NCBI GenBank assembly: GCA_018399515.1
Contig: JAGYOB010000074.1
Location: forward strand, 1 to 7,109
Length of the DNA stretch: 7,109 nt
Direction: 5' to 3'
DNA from: Candidatus Nanopelagicales bacterium
Lineage (GTDB): Bacteria > Actinomycetota > Actinomycetes > S36-B12
Part shown: piece after piece, positions 4,923 to 7,109 of the stretch
Numbering within the stretch: position 1 is the stretch's first letter
Layout: the number at the start of each line of letters is the position of its first letter
Translations under genes and position numbers: made by a program
Notes under the pieces: generated by a model
Told to the model about the DNA's origin: nothing
The model's input: the letters and a program-made list of their open reading frames with translations, nothing else
The model's database searches: none

Positions 4923-5714
4923 ATGACGGCCCTGGATCCCACCTCTCGCTTCGACCTCGTCGGTTCCTCCCTGGTGATCAGCGGCGCATCCGGGGCGATG
5001 GGGCGTGCGGCGGCCCTCGGGCTCGGCGCCGCCGGCGCGAACGTCACTTTGGCGGGCAGCAATCTCCCGGCCCTCGAGCAACTCGCCGCCGAGCCGGCGC
5101 TGGCGGGTCACGTCTCCATCGCACCCCACCGGCCGGACACTCCTGAGACTGCGCGCGCGATCATCCAGACAGCCGTGGAGTCCTTCGGGCGCCTCGACGG
5201 GATGCTGGTGGCGTCGGGCATGAACAAGGTCTCCCCGATCGTCGACCAGTCCGTCGAGGACTGGGAGTCGGTGATGGACGCCAACGTCAAGGGTTCGTGG
5301 CTCATGTGCCAGGCGGCCGGCCGGGTCTTCCTCGACCAGGGCGACGGTGGCTCGGTCGTCCTCGTCTCGTCGACTCGCGGCAGGCTTGGTCACCCTGCCG
5401 GATACTCCGCCTACTGTCCGTCCAAGGCCGCAGTCGACCTGCTGGGCAAGACACTGGCGACCGAATGGGGGCCGGCCGGTATCCGGGTGAACGTCATCGC
5501 TCCCACTGTCTTTCGCTCCGAACTCACCGCCTGGATGTACGCCGATGACGAGAACGGCCGCGCCGCACGCGAGGCGATGTTCGCCCGCATTCCTCTCAAT
5601 CGGTTCGCCGAGCCGGAGGACTTCGTCGGCGCGCTTCAGTATCTGTTGAGCGACGCCTCGTCATTCGTCACAGGACACGTGCTCTACCTCGATGGTGGTT
5701 ACACCGCGTGCTGA
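4923..5714 (+). CDS. Short-chain dehydrogenase/reductase (SDR), classical type
   Basis: This 263-aa NAD(P)-dependent oxidoreductase has all classical SDR marks. SGASGAMG (20-27) is the nucleotide-binding glycine motif. The catalytic tetrad is N121 (ANVKGS), S149 or S150 (VLVSSTRG), Y164 and K168 (YCPSK), and the C-terminal LDGGY matches the usual ending. The family oxidises alcohols or reduces ketones, commonly 3-oxoacyl or ring ketones. ATG 4923 is chosen because the promoter predicts transcription starting there; an in-frame TTG at 4887 lies inside the -35 box and cannot be the start if this promoter is used. The gene overlaps the next by 7 bp. Cofactor preference (NAD or NADP) and substrate cannot be fixed. 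Confidence 0.93.
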   Translation: MTALDPTSRFDLVGSSLVISGASGAMGRAAALGLGAAGANVTLAGSNLPALEQLAAEPALAGHVSIAPHRPDTPETARAIIQTAVESFGRLDGMLVASGMNKVSPIVDQSVEDWESVMDANVKGSWLMCQAAGRVFLDQGDGGSVVLVSSTRGRLGHPAGYSAYCPSKAAVDLLGKTLATEWGPAGIRVNVIAPTVFRSELTAWMYADDENGRAAREAMFARIPLNRFAEPEDFVGALQYLLSDASSFVTGHVLYLDGGYTAC

Positions 5715-6607
5715 CTGAGAGCGACGTCATTTCGTCCGTCGGCATCGTCGGCGCGGGGCTTATGGGCCGTCGCCTCGCCGGACTCGTGGCCAGCGCGGGA
5801 ATCGCAGTCACGCTGGTCGAGCCGGTCCCTGAGGTTCTCGCATCCGGATTGGCGGCTGCGCGCGCGATGGCTCCTCAGGGCACCATCGTCGGTACGGCAT
5901 CCATCGACGAGGGCGTAGCGTCATCGAGCTTCGTGATTGAGGCGATTGTCGAAGACCTCGCCACTAAGCAGGTTCTCTTCGCCGAGATGGCAGACGTCAA
6001 TGCGGACGCGGTTTTGTGCTCGAACTCATCGGTCCTTCCCATCTCCGAGATTTCACGCAGCGTGAAGGACGGGTCCCGATGCATCGGAACCCACTTTTGG
6101 AATCCACCGGACTTGATTCCGATCGTGGAGGTTGTGCGAGGCAAACGCACCTCGGAATCCACGGTGGACCGAACCGTCGCCTTTCTGGCGGGCATCGGAA
6201 AGCTCCCAGTTCGGGTGGAGAGGGACGTGCCGGGATTCGTCGGCAACCGCCTTCAGCACGCCCTGTGGCGAGAGGCGATCGACCTCGTCGCCACCGGAGT
6301 ATGCGACGCGGAGACCGTCGACCTCGTGGTCAAGAACACCATCGGCCTGCGCCTCGGACAGATGGGACCGATCGAGAACGCCGACTACGTCGGGCTCGAC
6401 TTGACCCTGGCCATCCACGAGGCCGTCCTGCCCGACATCTGCCGCGATCCGCATCCGAGTCCGCATCTGCGCGCGCTCGTCGACAGGGGCGATTGCGGCG
6501 CCAAGTCCGGTCAAGGATTCCTCCGCTGGGCCCCAGGATCCCGCGACCAGGCCGCTGACCGACTCGCGACACACATCCGCACGCAACTGGCCGACCCAAA
6601 CCGCTGA
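5708..6607 (+). CDS. 3-hydroxyacyl-CoA dehydrogenase-family protein (stand-alone)
   Basis: This 299-aa protein would oxidise a 3-hydroxyacyl-CoA or related hydroxy acid with NAD+. The Rossmann motif GAGLMG lies at 15-20 and a glutamate at 38 follows the second strand, which favours NAD+. Catalytic positions match the mitochondrial enzyme in spacing: S108 (SNSS), H129 (GTHFWNPP), E141 (VEVV) and N180 (GFVGNRL). The C-terminal helical domain runs from about 175 to 275, ending GAKSGQGFLRW. The HFWNPP variant, rather than HFFNP, is seen in family members that act on unusual hydroxyacids as well as on CoA esters, so the substrate may not be a CoA ester. The start is GTG 5708, overlapping the SDR stop by 7 bp, with GGTGG about 9 bases upstream. 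No hydratase domain is fused. Confidence 0.9.
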   Translation: MLTESDVISSVGIVGAGLMGRRLAGLVASAGIAVTLVEPVPEVLASGLAAARAMAPQGTIVGTASIDEGVASSSFVIEAIVEDLATKQVLFAEMADVNADAVLCSNSSVLPISEISRSVKDGSRCIGTHFWNPPDLIPIVEVVRGKRTSESTVDRTVAFLAGIGKLPVRVERDVPGFVGNRLQHALWREAIDLVATGVCDAETVDLVVKNTIGLRLGQMGPIENADYVGLDLTLAIHEAVLPDICRDPHPSPHLRALVDRGDCGAKSGQGFLRWAPGSRDQAADRLATHIRTQLADPNR

Positions 6608-6617
6608 CACCCCATCT

Positions 6618-6636
6618 CTTTCGAAAGGAATGTTTG
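6618..6636 (+). promoter_or_regulatory. Ribosome binding site of the cyclase gene, within a 10-bp palindrome
   Basis: AAGGAA (6625-6630) sits 6 bases before ATG 6637 and fixes that start. It overlaps the perfect palindrome CTTTCGAAAG (6618-6627). The 29-bp gap to the previous stop has no evident promoter, so the gene probably belongs to the SDR operon. Confidence 0.6.
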
Positions 6637-7109
6637 ATGACGTACACATGGCCACTGGGCGAGGCTGAATCCCAGCTGGAATTCGTTGATCTCTCGCATT
6701 CGTGGGGCCTGGGCCAGCCGTGCTGGCCCTACTTCGAGGATGTCAAGATTGAGCGACTGCACGGTATGGCCAAGAGTCGCGTTCTGACGCAGAAGATCAC
6801 GACCGTCATGCACTCCGGCACCCACATCGACGCTCCTGGTCACGTGGTGGAGGGGACGCCCCTTCTTGACGAGATCCCGCTGAGCGCCTTCTTCGGCACT
6901 GGCGTCGTGCTGGACGTGCCGATGGGGAAGTGGGAAAAGATCATGCCGGAGCACCTTGAAGCGGCGGCAGCGAAGACGCCGGTACGCCCGGGCGACATCG
7001 TCATCGTGAATACCGGCTGGCACCACACGTACGCGGACAGTGCGGAGTACTACGCCTACAGCCCCGGTTTCTACAAGGAGGCGGGCGAGTGGTTCGTCGC
7101 CCAGGGGGT
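6637..7109 (+). CDS. Cyclase-family metal-dependent hydrolase, partial (3' end outside window)
   Basis: The first 157 residues of a protein in the kynurenine formamidase/isatin hydrolase (cyclase, PF04199) family are present, and the frame is open to the window edge. The family signature HxGTHxDxPxH is exact: H59-SG-T-H63-I-D65-AP-G-H69. H59, H63 and D65 are expected to bind the metal and H69 to act in catalysis. Other family features are FVDLSHSWGLGQPCWP near the N-terminus (16-31), VVLDVP (90-95) and RPGDIVIVNTGWH (117-129). These enzymes hydrolyse amide, lactam, lactone or ring C-C/C-N bonds. The ATG has a strong AAGGAA site. The usual length is 250-280 residues, so roughly 100 are missing. 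In context it probably opens or hydrolyses a cyclic intermediate of the pathway. Confidence 0.92.
   Translation, partial: MTYTWPLGEAESQLEFVDLSHSWGLGQPCWPYFEDVKIERLHGMAKSRVLTQKITTVMHSGTHIDAPGHVVEGTPLLDEIPLSAFFGTGVVLDVPMGKWEKIMPEHLEAAAAKTPVRPGDIVIVNTGWHHTYADSAEYYAYSPGFYKEAGEWFVAQG

Noticed and set aside
6053..6655. A 200-aa open frame antisense to the 3HCDH gene
   Set aside because: The real gene on the plus strand has all catalytic residues; the antisense frame reflects high-GC codon bias.

Overview
The window looks like chromosomal DNA of a high-GC actinobacterium. This rests on GC-rich coding with G/C-biased third positions, an elongator tRNA-Met with encoded CCA, an IS481-family element of the kind common in Mycobacteriales, and a promoter laid out for leaderless translation. 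A Rhodococcus/Gordonia/Mycolicibacterium-type host is a reasonable guess, but the genus cannot be fixed from the sequence.

Layout: (1) 30-107, a tRNA-Met(CAU). (2) 113-1479, a complete IS481-family insertion sequence, inserted so that the last 10 bases of the tRNA plus 5 flanking bases are duplicated as a 15-bp target site duplication (98-112 and 1480-1494). Its ends carry a repeated 17-bp motif, four copies at the left and two at the right. (3) 1554-4770, a tight minus-strand operon reading from a TetR-type regulator through a berberine-bridge-type FAD-linked oxidase and a 2,4-diacetylphloroglucinol/phloretin hydrolase-like protein to a small DUF1330 protein. Junctions are 1-bp gaps or a 4-bp overlap. 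(4) 4771-4922, a divergent control region with a large inverted repeat (candidate operator pair) and a good promoter whose predicted start of transcription falls on the ATG of the next gene. (5) 4923-7109, a plus-strand operon: short-chain dehydrogenase/reductase, 3-hydroxyacyl-CoA-dehydrogenase-type protein, and a metal-dependent cyclase/hydrolase that runs off the window.

Taken together, regions 3-5 look like a regulated catabolic cluster. The flavin oxidase and the SDR would oxidise or reduce a cyclic or hydroxylated substrate. The PhlG-like enzyme would cleave a C-C bond in an acyl-phloroglucinol or beta-diketone type compound. The cyclase-family enzyme would hydrolyse a ring or amide/ester-like bond, and the 3HCDH protein would oxidise a hydroxyacid or hydroxyacyl-CoA. 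The TetR protein probably controls both directions. The enzyme classes are clear; the substrate and the order of steps are inference. I know of no named pathway with this exact gene set, and I could not search for one.
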